Shown piece by piece: positions 39,914 through 50,139 of a stretch of DNA of 64,000 nucleotides. Every line of letters starts with the position of its first letter. Positions within the stretch are counted from its first letter, which is position 1. Below the pieces are notes generated by a model that did no database searches, was not told the DNA's origin, and saw nothing but the letters and a program-made list of their open reading frames with translations. A program made the position numbers and the translations under genes. This DNA is from JABDQA01 sp963759125 (GTDB taxonomy: Bacteria; Desulfobacterota; Desulfobulbia; Desulfobulbales; Desulfocapsaceae): assembly GCA_963759125.1 (NCBI GenBank), contig CAVWXN010000005.1, forward strand, positions 1,178,001 through 1,242,000, read 5' to 3'.

Positions 39914-40089
39914 ATTTTATCCACGGGCCGGTACAGCCCACGATACTGCATCGCCGCTCCTGCAGCAGGCAGTTCGACCATCCTGGTGCAGGGCCACTCA
40001 TCTCACGGGTCGTCTCAACCCGTCAAGGCTAGTGCGTATGACTTCCCCAGATGCTGTTTGATTTTCCGGGCAGCAGAGAGGTGCGTGGG

Positions 40090-40422
40090 CTATTTTCTGG
40101 GAAATTTCTTGAACAGGGCGGGGACCACGGCGATCCATTCAAACGGTTCATCGAAGCGTATGGCCAGCCCTTTATCATCGCTGCGAATGATGTAGCCGCT
40201 TAGATTGTTGATCTCCATTTCGCTGTGTCTGCCTTCGAGGACGATCTGAATATCGCATTCACCCGTCAGATCCTCCGCACCTTCGAGCTCCATGTATAAA
40301 CTGAGCAAACTGACATCTCGAATAACACCGGCAAATTCCCTGCCGCCGTCCTGCAGTTGACAATAGGCCCGTGGTGTAAAGGGAAGTCGAATTAGTTTGC
40401 GTTTCTCATCAGTTCCGGCCAT
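40090..40422 (-). CDS. PilZ domain protein (degenerate second motif)
   Basis: The 110-aa protein is a single PilZ domain. RxxxR is kept ('KRKLIRLPF': R-K-L-I-R), while the DxSxxG motif reads 'DVSLLSLYME', with Ser in place of the last Gly. Binding of c-di-GMP may be weakened. It is a soluble, standalone gene, convergent with aapP. Confidence 0.75.
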   Translation of the reverse strand: MAGTDEKRKLIRLPFTPRAYCQLQDGGREFAGVIRDVSLLSLYMELEGAEDLTGECDIQIVLEGRHSEMEINNLSGYIIRSDDKGLAIRFDEPFEWIAVVPALFKKFPRK

Positions 40423-40564
40423 CCAACAGATCCTCCACTAAAGATGTATATTTACAACGAAAAAGTTATTTTTGGTGTATCGACGAAAGATATACAACCT
40501 TTGCTGAACGGTGACAACGATGAAATCGCACAGAGGTCCATTCGCTCGTCGATTATTCTGAAAT

Positions 40565-40741
40565 TCAGCAATTAAAATTTGTCAGGCCATTTACTGATCT
40601 TTGTCGTCGCTCTTCAATGACCGAATTAGCAACCACATAGATCAGTTCATACATGGGCGCCCCGGGCCTCACTAATGGGGTTCCTTTCTGGGCCCAGTCC
40701 CATTTCGGATCCAGAATGACACCCCGAAACGTGTTTCTCAT
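40565..40741 (-). CDS. Small coupled gene, unknown (58 aa)
   Basis: ATG 40741 begins 3 bases after the stop codon of the STAS-like gene, a spacing typical of translational coupling. The 58-aa product 'MRNTFRGVILDPKWDWAQKG' then 'YELIYVVANSVIEERR' looks protein-like but matches no family I know. The independent ribosome-binding site is poor. Confidence 0.45.
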   Translation of the reverse strand: MRNTFRGVILDPKWDWAQKGTPLVRPGAPMYELIYVVANSVIEERRQRSVNGLTNFNC

Positions 40742-40744
40742 TGT

Positions 40745-41134
40745 TTACTCGAAACTTTGTAGCAACCAGTTCCGGGCCCTCGCTAAATCAGTGAACACCC
40801 GGTAATTGAGTCCTCTGATTTTGGCCACTGAGCCGATGTCTTCGGCATGAACGACACGTTCCTCTTTCTCGGGTACGACATGGGCAATCTTTTCACCCAG
40901 CTGATCCTTTATCTCCAGAATGGCAGAGACCACATCGATCACCCGGTACATGTCCATCTGGGAGCTCTCCAGCGATGTCGCTCGGAGATCAAATAGCAGG
41001 TTGCAGCCCCTGTTGTTCGAGGAGATAATCCGCAGCTGAGCGAGGAGATTCATCAGGACATCCCTGTCCAGTGAGCCGGAGACGACCCCGATGATGATCT
41101 TGTTCTCTTTATCTATGCCGTATCGAACATCCAT
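40745..41134 (-). CDS. STAS/SpoIIAA-like domain protein
   Basis: From 'MDVRYGIDKENKIIIGVVSG' the 129-aa protein follows the SpoIIAA-like layout: a strand, 'LDRDVLMNLLAQLRIISS', 'GCNLLFDLRATSLESS' and a final helix 'LARARNWLLQSFE'. These domains occur in anti-sigma antagonists and stress signalling; the conserved phospho-Ser position is not clear. The frame is open to 41251, but that extension looks non-coding. Confidence 0.6.
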   Translation of the reverse strand: MDVRYGIDKENKIIIGVVSGSLDRDVLMNLLAQLRIISSNNRGCNLLFDLRATSLESSQMDMYRVIDVVSAILEIKDQLGEKIAHVVPEKEERVVHAEDIGSVAKIRGLNYRVFTDLARARNWLLQSFE

Positions 41135-41568
41135 AACCGGTTGATGAAAACAAGAGCCTGGCAGGCTGATACCGCGATGTTCCGGGCTGGGCAACTGCCG
41201 CAAGATCTCAGCACAGTGACTCGTGGTGCAATCCTTATAATAATACCCCATTCAGTTATTAGGTCAAATAATTCGACCCGTTATCAACAGGAGGCGAGCA
41301 CCGGGTGTGAACCATCCCGGCAGCCTCGGAGCCTCACCAGTTCCCCGAAAATCGCCGAGGGGAGGTGTAACTATTTAGCATGTATATGGTAATTTCAGCT
41401 GGTTCCATGCTTGCAATGTCAGGGATAAAAACTATCATTGCTTTGGGAGATAACTATCAGGTATTAATAAAAATCGTGATAAGAATAACGAAAATTTGCG
41501 TGGCTCTGATTGGGGCTGGCATATCTTGTTCTGGTTGGCCTGTCTGTTATCCCCATAGTGAGTAGACC
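41135..41568. other. Intergenic region upstream of the AsmA-like gene
   Basis: A 61-codon hydrophobic frame at 41380-41565 ends just before the AsmA-like start, with AGGGGAGGTG 12 bases before its ATG. It matches nothing I recognise, so I do not call it a gene. The promoter of the large gene should lie here. Confidence 0.35.
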
Positions 41569-44500
41569 ATGAGGAAAGTGCTCACCATAACAATCTCGCT
41601 GCTGGCGATCCTGTCGACGCTGCTCTATCTTGGTATTTCCCTACCTCTCGGTTCCCTTGGCAGCCGGCTGGAACGACTGGCAGGTTCGCTCCTCGATCGG
41701 GAAGTCAGGATAGCTGGGCCCAACAGACTTACCATCTCTCTGCATCCATCCCTGACCATCAGAGATCTGTCCATTGGCAACCCGGTCCACTGGAATTCAT
41801 CCGAGCCTTTTCTTCACGCCCATGAAGGAACTGCGAGAATAGACCTGCTGGCCCTGATAAGGGGGCAGATTCGTATCGAGGCTCTGGAGCTCGAGAAAGT
41901 GGCAGTCAATCTCATAACCGGTGCCGACCATGAGACAAATTTCACCTTTGCTCCTGCAAAGCAATCCCCCAGCGGTGCTCAGGAAGGCCATGAGTTTACC
42001 GGTCTCGATACGGTCAGGCTCAACGAGATTCAAGTGAACTACCAGGATGAGTTAAGCGGCCGGAGCTACGAGCTGGTCATTGATGAGGCTCGCGGCAGCG
42101 GGGCCCCCGACGAACCACTGCTGATGTCGGCCACCGGAAGGCTCTCCGGAACACCCTGTTCACTGGATATAACAGGCGGCCCCCTGCAAGACCTGGTCAG
42201 AGGGAATCGGCCCTGGCCGCTCACCAACGGACGGTTGCAGGTCGGGGAGGTCACTCTCGAGACAAGCGGATCTTTGAACCTGGGGAACAGCGCAGAGGCG
42301 GGATATCTAGGCTTCACCTTTGGTGGAAAGAGCTTGGATAGCATTGCAGAGCTCTTTGGTGCGACGCTGCCGGATCTTGGTGAGTTCGGCGTGTCCAGCC
42401 GCATCGGTATCTCCCCAGGGGGGCTGCAAATTATGAATCTGCAGGTAGAAGCCTTGGGAAACTATCTGTCAGGTGATCTCGTGGTGTCCCTTCATGGCAC
42501 CAGACCCCTGGTTGGGGGCAATGTCTTGATTTCGATGTCTGCCCCTGAGGCTCTTATGTCTTTAGCGGCAGAGCCTCCGGCAAGTGACCTTGATAAAGGC
42601 AGTGGTGATGACCAGGCGGTAGAACTGCCCTGGCACCTGCTGCAGGCCCTGGACGCCGATATCGTGGTGAGAATTGGGGATATCAGCAGGGACAATCTCG
42701 AGCTCAAGGACATCAAAGCGGTGGTTTCGCTGGTCGATGGCGACTTGATAGTTCCGGCAGCCATAGACGTCCTTGATCTGCCGCTCAAAGGATATTTCGA
42801 GGCCGCAGCGGGTGACCCTCAACCTAATGTTTCCGGAGCCATTTCAAGTAGTGGCGGCGATCTTGATTCCTTGTTCGAGCGTCTTGATAGTGAGAGTACA
42901 ATGGAGGGGCGCCTAGGCCCGGTTTCAGTGACTGGAGGTAGTGCGGGCCACACGGTGGCAGAATTGGTTGATGAACTTGAGATCGCCATTACGCTTGGTG
43001 ACTCGGCTTTTTCCTCTGATGGGAAAACGGTTATTGCCACTGAAACCCTGTCCTTCGAGATAGACTCGCAAAAATCTGCCGTTCTTAAGGCAACAGGCGA
43101 ATTTTTCGACCGTCCCCTCGACCTGCAGGCCAGCTTTGTTGAGTCCTCTTTGGGGATTGATCTCGAAGTGTGTGATTCAGAGTTTAAATTCAAAGGCCGG
43201 AAGGTTGAAGGGGGGGACGACGGTGGATCAGAATTTGACCTGAGAGCCGAAGGTAAAAAAGTGTGTGGACTCATCGATCCTCTGGCCCGCTTCGTCGATA
43301 AAACTCTTGGCTTCTCGATCACGGCTGGTGGCAGTTTCTCGAGCGAAGGTTTAAAGATTGACCTGCATCAAGGTCGAATCGGCGAGCTCACCGCAGTCGG
43401 GCATCTGGAACTGCAGGGAGGCGAAGACGGCAGGCCTCGTCTCTCTGGAGAGATCCGCAGCCCCAAAATCAACCTGGCCCATTTTATAAAGCAGATTGAG
43501 GCGGAAGAATCTGCAGCGGCGCCAGTCAAAACAGGCAGTCAGGGTTCAGTGGCTCAGCTATCGAATCTAGATGAATACGAGCAGAGCAAATCTTTGATCA
43601 ACCAGATCCTGGCAATGGAAGTTATGTCCATAAATAAGTATCTCGCCACCGAGGTGAAGTTGAAAATAGGGGTAGAGGAAATCGTTACCGGGATGATAGG
43701 GGTTTCTGACGTCGAGCTTACCATCGATATGGAGAAGGGAAAACTGAGACATTCTCCATTTCAGGCCCGAATCGGCGGCAGTCTGTTCACCGGCAGTGCG
43801 GCTATCGATCTGAGCGACGAGGTTCCCTCGGCCCACCTGGAGCTGGTCACCGATTATTTCAGCTTGCCGGAACTTCTCAGGGAGTTGGCCAGCGAGCAGG
43901 TTCCGGAGGTCAGTGCAGCTCATCTGGGGCTTGATATGAGCTTTGCAGGAAAAAACGTCAAGGAGATGCTGCTGATGGCAGATTACCATGCGCAACTCAG
44001 AGACGGTAAAATCATCATCGATCGAGCTCCCCTGGTTCCCTTGACCGTGAATCTCGAGCAAGCCGATTACCTTGCTGCTGCCAACCAGGCCGCGATGATG
44101 TCAGTGAACGGTGAAGTAAACTCTCTGCCGCTTCATCTCGAGTCGCAAACCAGCGGTTTCTTTGCCAGAGGAACAGAAGAGCCAGTGAGCCTTTCACTGC
44201 AGGGAAATATAGGCGACAACAGGATTGAAATAGATGGTCGGATCAATCGAAAGAAACAAAACCAGGAATCCTTCCGTTTGAGTTCCGTCTTCTCGGGTGT
44301 TCAACTGGATACGCTCAATGAGCTTCTGGGACTTGATCTTCCACCACTTGGGCCATACGAGTTGGCAGGTACCCTGGCCTCGAGAGCTGACAAGAGCGTT
44401 GGTCTCTATGATATGGGGCTGCGATTTGGCGATTCCGTTCTGAAGGGCGAAATGATCTTGACAGCCTTACCCGGCGAAGAGGCTGACACGAATGGGAAAA

Positions 44501-45507
44501 TCGGGGTGCAGATCGGTCTGGAGTCACGGACAGTCCAGTTGAATGATTTTCAGTTTGGACAGTGGTCTCCGGTAACAGGCAGCCGCCTGGCGGGAGCGGA
44601 GGCTGATACCGCCGCGGCTGCTGAGAATGAACCTTCACTGAGGATGTATGACCTTTTCAGCGAGGAGGTTGCAGAGAAGATCATCGGAACGCTGGAAGTT
44701 TTGGTCCAGGAGGTGCTTTCAGGGGAGGACCGGCTTGGCCATGGGTATCTCAAGGCACGCCTCGAGAAAGGCGTCTATGTGCTCGATGACCTGCAGCTGG
44801 GCATACCCGGTGGTACAGTGCAGATCAGCGGCCAGCTGGAGCCCCAGAGAGAAAAGGTCGGTGGCCAACTGGTGATGAATATAGAAGATTTCGATTATGG
44901 GATACTGATCAGGAGACGGCAGCCGGAAAGTACTCTGAAAGGGCTGATCAATCTGAATCTTGAGCTGCAATCAGAGGCTGCAAATCCAGCACTTCTGAAT
45001 GAAAATTTGAACGGCAGGTTCCGCCTCGGAATTTTACCTGAAGAATTCAGAGCGGGAGCTTTCGATCTCTGGGCGGTGAATATCATCACTGCTGCGCTGC
45101 CGATTTTGATGAAAGGGGACAGCTCGGTTGTTAACTGCCTGGCGGGAGATTTCACCATCGAACAAGGCCTGATGCGGCCCGAGGTGTTTGTGATCGATAC
45201 CAGCAGGATGCGGGTCAACGGCAAAGGAACGGTAGACTTTAAAACGAATGAGATTGATTTTATTTTAAAACCAAAGCCCAAGAGGGCTCAGCTCTTAAGT
45301 CTCGCAACCCCTGTCGCTGTTACCGGGTCACTGCTGAATCCGGACATCGGTGTTACCACGGCAGGAGTCGTCGGCACCATTTTTCGCCAACCGATCAGTG
45401 TCATAACCGTTCCTCTGCAATGGCTGTTTACCGATAATCTCGAAACGGACGGCACCAAGGCCTGTTCGGAGGCCATGCGGTGGGTTAAGAAAGCCAATGA
45501 GGAGTAA
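41569..45507 (+). CDS. Very large AsmA-family protein (1312 aa)
   Basis: An N-terminal membrane anchor ('VLTITISLLAILSTLLYLGI') is followed by the AsmA start 'LTISLHPSLTIRDLSIGNPV' and more than 1200 residues of repeating beta-rich units. The C-terminus has the AsmA_2 block 'RVNGKGTVDFKTNEIDFIL' and a short 'TPVAVTGSLLNPDIGV'. AsmA-like proteins are bridge-like lipid-transfer or outer-membrane assembly factors lying in the periplasm. Normal AsmA is about 600-700 aa, so this one is double length, comparable to YhdP/TamB types. The lipase gene follows at once. Confidence 0.85.
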   Translation: MRKVLTITISLLAILSTLLYLGISLPLGSLGSRLERLAGSLLDREVRIAGPNRLTISLHPSLTIRDLSIGNPVHWNSSEPFLHAHEGTARIDLLALIRGQIRIEALELEKVAVNLITGADHETNFTFAPAKQSPSGAQEGHEFTGLDTVRLNEIQVNYQDELSGRSYELVIDEARGSGAPDEPLLMSATGRLSGTPCSLDITGGPLQDLVRGNRPWPLTNGRLQVGEVTLETSGSLNLGNSAEAGYLGFTFGGKSLDSIAELFGATLPDLGEFGVSSRIGISPGGLQIMNLQVEALGNYLSGDLVVSLHGTRPLVGGNVLISMSAPEALMSLAAEPPASDLDKGSGDDQAVELPWHLLQALDADIVVRIGDISRDNLELKDIKAVVSLVDGDLIVPAAIDVLDLPLKGYFEAAAGDPQPNVSGAISSSGGDLDSLFERLDSESTMEGRLGPVSVTGGSAGHTVAELVDELEIAITLGDSAFSSDGKTVIATETLSFEIDSQKSAVLKATGEFFDRPLDLQASFVESSLGIDLEVCDSEFKFKGRKVEGGDDGGSEFDLRAEGKKVCGLIDPLARFVDKTLGFSITAGGSFSSEGLKIDLHQGRIGELTAVGHLELQGGEDGRPRLSGEIRSPKINLAHFIKQIEAEESAAAPVKTGSQGSVAQLSNLDEYEQSKSLINQILAMEVMSINKYLATEVKLKIGVEEIVTGMIGVSDVELTIDMEKGKLRHSPFQARIGGSLFTGSAAIDLSDEVPSAHLELVTDYFSLPELLRELASEQVPEVSAAHLGLDMSFAGKNVKEMLLMADYHAQLRDGKIIIDRAPLVPLTVNLEQADYLAAANQAAMMSVNGEVNSLPLHLESQTSGFFARGTEEPVSLSLQGNIGDNRIEIDGRINRKKQNQESFRLSSVFSGVQLDTLNELLGLDLPPLGPYELAGTLASRADKSVGLYDMGLRFGDSVLKGEMILTALPGEEADTNGKIGVQIGLESRTVQLNDFQFGQWSPVTGSRLAGAEADTAAAAENEPSLRMYDLFSEEVAEKIIGTLEVLVQEVLSGEDRLGHGYLKARLEKGVYVLDDLQLGIPGGTVQISGQLEPQREKVGGQLVMNIEDFDYGILIRRRQPESTLKGLINLNLELQSEAANPALLNENLNGRFRLGILPEEFRAGAFDLWAVNIITAALPILMKGDSSVVNCLAGDFTIEQGLMRPEVFVIDTSRMRVNGKGTVDFKTNEIDFILKPKPKRAQLLSLATPVAVTGSLLNPDIGVTTAGVVGTIFRQPISVITVPLQWLFTDNLETDGTKACSEAMRWVKKANEE

Positions 45508-45529
45508 TCTTATTACAAAGCCACTAACG

Positions 45530-46249
45530 ATGAAGAATTTCTTATGTTTAGGGATACTACTCCTGCTTTTCGTCACGGGTTCCTTCCAGGCCCAGGCAGC
45601 TGATTGCGTCGTTTTGCTGCACGGGCTGGCCAGGAGTGATGGCTCCATGGAAGAGATGGCTGAGAGCCTGCAGGGGGTCGGTTTTCTGGTAGTTAATCAT
45701 GATTATCCCTCGACTGATTATTCGATAGAGGAACTCTCCAAAAAGGTCATCCGAGAGGCCACTGGGAGGTGCCCGGAAGAGAGCAAGATCCATTTCGTCG
45801 GCCATAGCCTGGGAGGGATCCTGGTGCGCTATTTTCTCGAGCATCATGATCTGCCCAACCTCGGCCGGGTGGTCATGCTCGGTCCTCCCAACAAGGGCAG
45901 TGAGGTGGTCGACGCCATGGCTGAGATACCAGGCTTCGAGATGATTAATGGTCCGGCTGGACTGCAGTTGGGTACAGAAAAGACAAGTATTCCAAACAGC
46001 TTGGGGGCGGCGGACTTCGAAGTGGGCATCATCGCCGGCACCAAATCAATCAATTTGATTCTCTCAACAATGCTTCCCAATCCCGATGACGGTAAAGTCT
46101 CGGTCGAATCGACAAAACTCGAGGGAATGACCGATCACATCACCGTGCCGGTAAGTCATCCGTTTCTGATGAAGGATGAGGAGGTCATCCGTCAGACGAT
46201 CCATTTCCTGCAATACGGGCAGTTTCAAGAGGCCGCGGATAGGCGCTAG
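45530..46249 (+). CDS. Exported alpha/beta-hydrolase (lipase-like)
   Basis: The 239-aa protein has a signal peptide ('FLCLGILLLLFVTGSFQAQA') and an alpha/beta-hydrolase fold: 'VVLLHGLARSDGSMEEMAES' (oxyanion region) and nucleophile elbow GHSLGG at 91-96 (Ser93). The catalytic His is likely in 'DHITVPVSHPFLM'. It probably cleaves a lipid or ester in the periplasm. It starts 22 bases after the AsmA-like stop, so it may be co-transcribed with that envelope protein. Confidence 0.82.
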   Translation: MKNFLCLGILLLLFVTGSFQAQAADCVVLLHGLARSDGSMEEMAESLQGVGFLVVNHDYPSTDYSIEELSKKVIREATGRCPEESKIHFVGHSLGGILVRYFLEHHDLPNLGRVVMLGPPNKGSEVVDAMAEIPGFEMINGPAGLQLGTEKTSIPNSLGAADFEVGIIAGTKSINLILSTMLPNPDDGKVSVESTKLEGMTDHITVPVSHPFLMKDEEVIRQTIHFLQYGQFQEAADRR

Positions 46250-46347
46250 AGCCATAAGAGGGGTGCAGGCGAGCCACTTTTACCACTGACTGCCAGTGGT
46301 ACCTGAAGCCGGCCAAACCCTGCCGGTGGCAGATCAGCCTAGCTCCC

Positions 46348-47505
46348 CTAGCCCCGGTCGTGTCTTGAGGGACCCACACCAACGGTTTCCGAGTTTCTAT
46401 CTGCTATTTGGGTTTTGATGTATTCCAACAACAGGATGCGAATCATTTCCTCGCTGCTCATCTGCTCGAGATACTCACCGGAAGCTACGCTGCTGAGAAA
46501 GGAGGAGGGGCAGGTTCCGGCATCTTCAGTGCTGCTGATCAGATCCAGATAGGGGGCGACCAGACGGCGCAGTTCTTCTGCGTCTTTTTCCTTTAGCTCC
46601 GAGTATTTATCAACGATCTCTGCAACCTCCGGCAGATCCGGAGATTCGAGCACACCTTTGAGATCCGCGGCAAAACGTTTGATGCCGCCCAGTATATGGT
46701 ATGACTTGACCATATTGATCTTCTGCCAGCCGGCGTTGAGCCACTTGAAAATTCCTAATCTGATCGTTTGGGTGACCGGATCGGGACTATATATAATCAC
46801 GGAATAGGCTCCATACATGTAGCTGTCAACCCAGCCCAGCCCCATCTTGTTGAGCCCGGTTTTTTCCGAGTAGAGGTAATCCCAGTTTTCGTCTTCACCG
46901 ACGATGCAGCCTCTTCTGCCGATATCCGAGATCTGATCCTGGAGGGTTACCGATATCAAAATTGGGGCGGAAGATCCGGGCAGCAAGGAAACCAGCCTGT
47001 CGTGGCTGTACGAATAGTAGCTGCCGGTATTGGTGTCGGGGGTGATGGTCTCACTTTCCTGGCCGCGCAGAGAAATAATCGATCCCGTTTGTTCAGCTGC
47101 ATCGATCAGACGGCGAAGTTCTTCGTCGATCTCCGGGGTGATCCATTCTTGGCTCTGCAGCGAAGAGGGCCTGGTTATATAGGCCGGGATATCCGGATTG
47201 TATAAATAATCAAGCAGCTCGCCAAAAGATCGGTCGATCTCAAAAGTGTGAAGTACTCCCTTCATGCCGTTTCGTTCGTTCAAAGTCAGGCTGGTATCAC
47301 TTGGGGTGGCAGCGACAAAGTCGATAAGGAGTGCTACCTGAGCCGGATTAATCTCTTCTCCAGATTCGATCAGTGAAGAGAGGTATTCCAGTTCCTGGTA
47401 CACCTGGTCTGATATCTGGCGCTGATCCTGGCTAAAGGAAGGTCCGGCCGCAGCCAGCAAAAAAGCCAGGTTGGTGATGAAAATCGTCAACCATTTTATT
47501 GTCAT
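46348..47505 (-). CDS. Exported conserved protein, unknown
   Basis: The 385-aa protein has a signal peptide ('FITNLAFLLAAAGPSFSQDQ'). The remainder is acidic and helical at both ends, with a beta-rich middle ('YYSYSHDRLVSLLPGSSAPI', 'MGLGWVDSYMYGAYSVIIYS'). I do not recognise a domain. It faces the lipase gene and may also be envelope-related. Confidence 0.65.
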   Translation of the reverse strand: MTIKWLTIFITNLAFLLAAAGPSFSQDQRQISDQVYQELEYLSSLIESGEEINPAQVALLIDFVAATPSDTSLTLNERNGMKGVLHTFEIDRSFGELLDYLYNPDIPAYITRPSSLQSQEWITPEIDEELRRLIDAAEQTGSIISLRGQESETITPDTNTGSYYSYSHDRLVSLLPGSSAPILISVTLQDQISDIGRRGCIVGEDENWDYLYSEKTGLNKMGLGWVDSYMYGAYSVIIYSPDPVTQTIRLGIFKWLNAGWQKINMVKSYHILGGIKRFAADLKGVLESPDLPEVAEIVDKYSELKEKDAEELRRLVAPYLDLISSTEDAGTCPSSFLSSVASGEYLEQMSSEEMIRILLLEYIKTQIADRNSETVGVGPSRHDRG

Positions 47506-47776
47506 CTCGACATGCCTGATAAGTCATTGATTTGTTATTCAATTTGTAGCGCAAGGATATTCAGTCGATGCTACCACATTAACTCCTATCTTTTTGGTGG
47601 CAATAAAAATGTTAACAGGATGGCTGCATCCGCTCAAACCTTCTTCTTCTATCTTGCCCATTGGCGGCCCCGCGTTCACTGCGGCAGTGATGCTTTGCTG
47701 CGAGTGATTATTATATGCTGAAAGATCTCATCAAGCCCTACTGGGCTGAATTCCTAATTCTGAACGGAGGTGCATC

Positions 47777-49513
47777 TTGTTTACAATAGTCTCTTTTTTG
47801 CGCGGCAGGGCTGCCGCAGTCATTCTGGGCGGAATGATCCTGCTTCTGGACCAGACAGCCAATTCGGCTGCCATCATCGAGGGTGAGCGGACGCATCCGG
47901 TCGAAGCCAGGAGCGGGATGGTCGTCACCAGTCATTTTCTCGCCACCCAGTCAGCACTGGAGGTACTTGAACAGGGCGGTAACGCCATTGACGCGGCGGT
48001 AACGGCAGCTTTTTCCCTGGCGGTCACCCAACCAAGATCGGGCAATATCGGCGGCGGTGGTTTTATGCTGATTTCATCGGCACAAAAAGATGAGGTGATT
48101 GCCATCGATTATCGTGAAAAAGCTCCATCAGGAGCGGCTGTTGACATGTTTCTCGATGAAAGTGGCGAACCCGACACCAATCGTTCACGCTTTTCCCACC
48201 TGGCGGCCGGTGTTCCAGGAACAGTTGCGGGTCTTGCCCTGGCTCTCGAGAAGTATGGAACGATCTCTCTGAAGCAGGCGCTGGCCCCTGCGATCGCTTT
48301 GGCCGAGGAAGGTTTTGTCGTTACCCCGCGTTTCAGCCAAGGGCTCAAGGAGGGAGAAAAACGTTTGAAGAAGTGGGAATCGTCTAAAAAGATCTTTTAT
48401 AAAGCCGACGGTGGCTATTATGAACCTGGCGATCACTTCGTGCAGAAGGAGCTGGCCGAGACCTTGAAACGGATAGCAGCCAATGGGGTTAGAGAGTTCT
48501 ATGAGGGGAAGACCGCCGAACTGCTGGTTGCCGAGATGAAACGACATGGCGGCCTGATTTCCATGGCCGATATGAAAAGCTACGCGCCGGTAATCAGGGC
48601 CCCTGTGCAGGGATTGTATCGGGGATACGATATCTATTCGATGTCGCCGCCCAGTTCCGGCGGCGCCCATATCGTACAGATCCTCAACATCCTGGAGGGC
48701 TACGACATCGGTGAGTCCGGGCACAACTCGGCCCGGACCATTCATCTCATGGCCGAGGCAATGAAGCGGGCCTACGCAGACCGCTCCAAATATCTTGGCG
48801 ATGAGGATTTCGTACAAGTTCCGCTAAACGGAATTACTTCTAAAAAATATGCGTCTGAATTGGCCAAGGGAATCGATATAGAAGAGGCTGCGGCCAGCCG
48901 GACCATCGCACCGGGTGAGCCTCAACCCTACGAGTCCGATGAGACCACCCACTTCTCCATAGTCGACCGCTACGGCAACGCCGTATCCAACACCTATACC
49001 ATCAACTTCAGTTACGGTTCGGGAATAGTGGTTGATGGTGCCGGCTTTCTGCTCAACAATGAGATGGATGATTTTTCCTCTAAGCCCGGTGCTCCCAATG
49101 CCTACGGGCTTATCGGGGGAGAGGCCAACAAGGTTGAGCCGAACAAACGAATGCTGAGCTCGATGTCACCGACGATCGTAAAAAAAGACGGAAAAAATTT
49201 CCTGGTGACGGGCAGCCCGGGAGGCTCACGAATCATTACCACTACGCTGCAGGTAATCATGAACGTTATCGACCACGGGTTAAATATTAAGAGTGCGGTG
49301 GCCGCCCCCCGGATCCATCATCAGTGGCTCCCGGATGAGCTGCGTGTGGAGGAGGGACTGAGCCCGGATACGATAAAAATACTCAACGACATGGGGCACA
49401 ATGTTGTCCGTAAATCAGCCATGGGAGCGATTCAATCGATCATGGTAGTTGATGGAATGATGTACGGCGCAGCCGACCCTCGCAGGTCAACCGCACTGGC
49501 AGCGGGGATGTAG
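47777..49513 (+). CDS. ggt: Gamma-glutamyltransferase
   Basis: The 578-aa proenzyme has an N-terminal signal/anchor ('AAAVILGGMILLLDQTANSA') and the family hallmarks 'NAIDAAVTAAFSLAVTQPRS' and 'GNIGGGGFML'. The autocleavage nucleophile is Thr391 in 'ETTHFSIVD', which makes the small subunit. 'GSPGGSRIITTTLQ' completes the active site. The start is TTG 47777, with GGAGG 6 bases upstream. Periplasmic GGT hydrolyses glutathione or transfers its glutamyl group. Confidence 0.92.
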   Translation: MFTIVSFLRGRAAAVILGGMILLLDQTANSAAIIEGERTHPVEARSGMVVTSHFLATQSALEVLEQGGNAIDAAVTAAFSLAVTQPRSGNIGGGGFMLISSAQKDEVIAIDYREKAPSGAAVDMFLDESGEPDTNRSRFSHLAAGVPGTVAGLALALEKYGTISLKQALAPAIALAEEGFVVTPRFSQGLKEGEKRLKKWESSKKIFYKADGGYYEPGDHFVQKELAETLKRIAANGVREFYEGKTAELLVAEMKRHGGLISMADMKSYAPVIRAPVQGLYRGYDIYSMSPPSSGGAHIVQILNILEGYDIGESGHNSARTIHLMAEAMKRAYADRSKYLGDEDFVQVPLNGITSKKYASELAKGIDIEEAAASRTIAPGEPQPYESDETTHFSIVDRYGNAVSNTYTINFSYGSGIVVDGAGFLLNNEMDDFSSKPGAPNAYGLIGGEANKVEPNKRMLSSMSPTIVKKDGKNFLVTGSPGGSRIITTTLQVIMNVIDHGLNIKSAVAAPRIHHQWLPDELRVEEGLSPDTIKILNDMGHNVVRKSAMGAIQSIMVVDGMMYGAADPRRSTALAAGM

Positions 49514-49548
49514 CCAGTGCTTGACAGAATAGTGTCAGAAGCCCGCAT

Positions 49549-49767
49549 TTGGCAGAACAACTGCTGGATAGAATACGACTGATTTCGTTTGCCGAGAGTC
49601 TCGGTGGCGTTGAAACACTGATCACCCTGCCTGCAGTGCAGACGCTTAGCGACATCCCTGCCGCGGATCTCAAGCGTTTGGGGATCTGCAATAGCTTGTT
49701 ACGATTGTCGGTCAGGCTGGAAGAGCCTGACGACATCATCGCCGATCTGAATCAGGCCATGGCTTGA
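49549..49767 (+). pseudogene. C-terminal stump of a Cys/Met-metabolism PLP enzyme
   Basis: The 72-codon frame 'LISFAESLGGVETLITLPAV' and 'LLRLSVRLEEPDDIIADLNQ' is the last 70 residues of trans-sulfuration PLP enzymes (cystathionine synthases/lyases, methionine gamma-lyase), where 'SLGGvEtLi' and 'LlRLSvGlEd.dDLiaDL' are standard. The PLP Lys and the rest of the enzyme are missing. It abuts the ggt stop, so a deletion probably joined them. Confidence 0.65.
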
Positions 49768-50139
49768 TCCCCCAAATCCCATTGGAAAAGGCTGAGAGGA
49801 AATAGATCAATCTAAGGTAGTTCCCCCCGTGTTGTTGTGATTTGATCCGGCAGTCTGGGTGGAGTGTGATGTTTAGCTGGGTATTTGAGACCGCGCCATG
49901 ATGATCGAATCGAGATAATAACCTATGGCAATCCATGCACTCGATTTAAAATTTGTAGGTTGGGAAATTTCCTGGTAATCTCGGTCCTATTCAAAATTGA
50001 TCGGGATCAAGGATCGTCCTGCCTATCTGTGGCCTATCTGGTCTGATATGTCTCGACTCTATTGGTGAATACATTGATTGCATATCAATCTACATCGGGT
50101 AGATTGGTTTTTCTTATTAATTCTAACAAAGGTGATTTT
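49768..50139. other. Intergenic stretch, no gene seen
   Basis: It spans from the PLP-enzyme stump to the cold-shock gene. It is AT-rich near 50060-50140 and ends in the ribosome-binding site of the next gene. I see no hairpin, repeat or coding frame worth naming. Confidence 0.4.

Noticed and set aside
41380..41565. 61-codon hydrophobic frame just before the AsmA-like gene
   Set aside because: The ribosome-binding site is too far (12 bases), composition is odd for a real small membrane protein, and no family is recognised.
46281..46301. TACCACTG/CAGTGGTA hairpin between convergent genes
   Set aside because: No T-run follows on either strand; it could aid termination but is not distinctive enough to list as a terminator.
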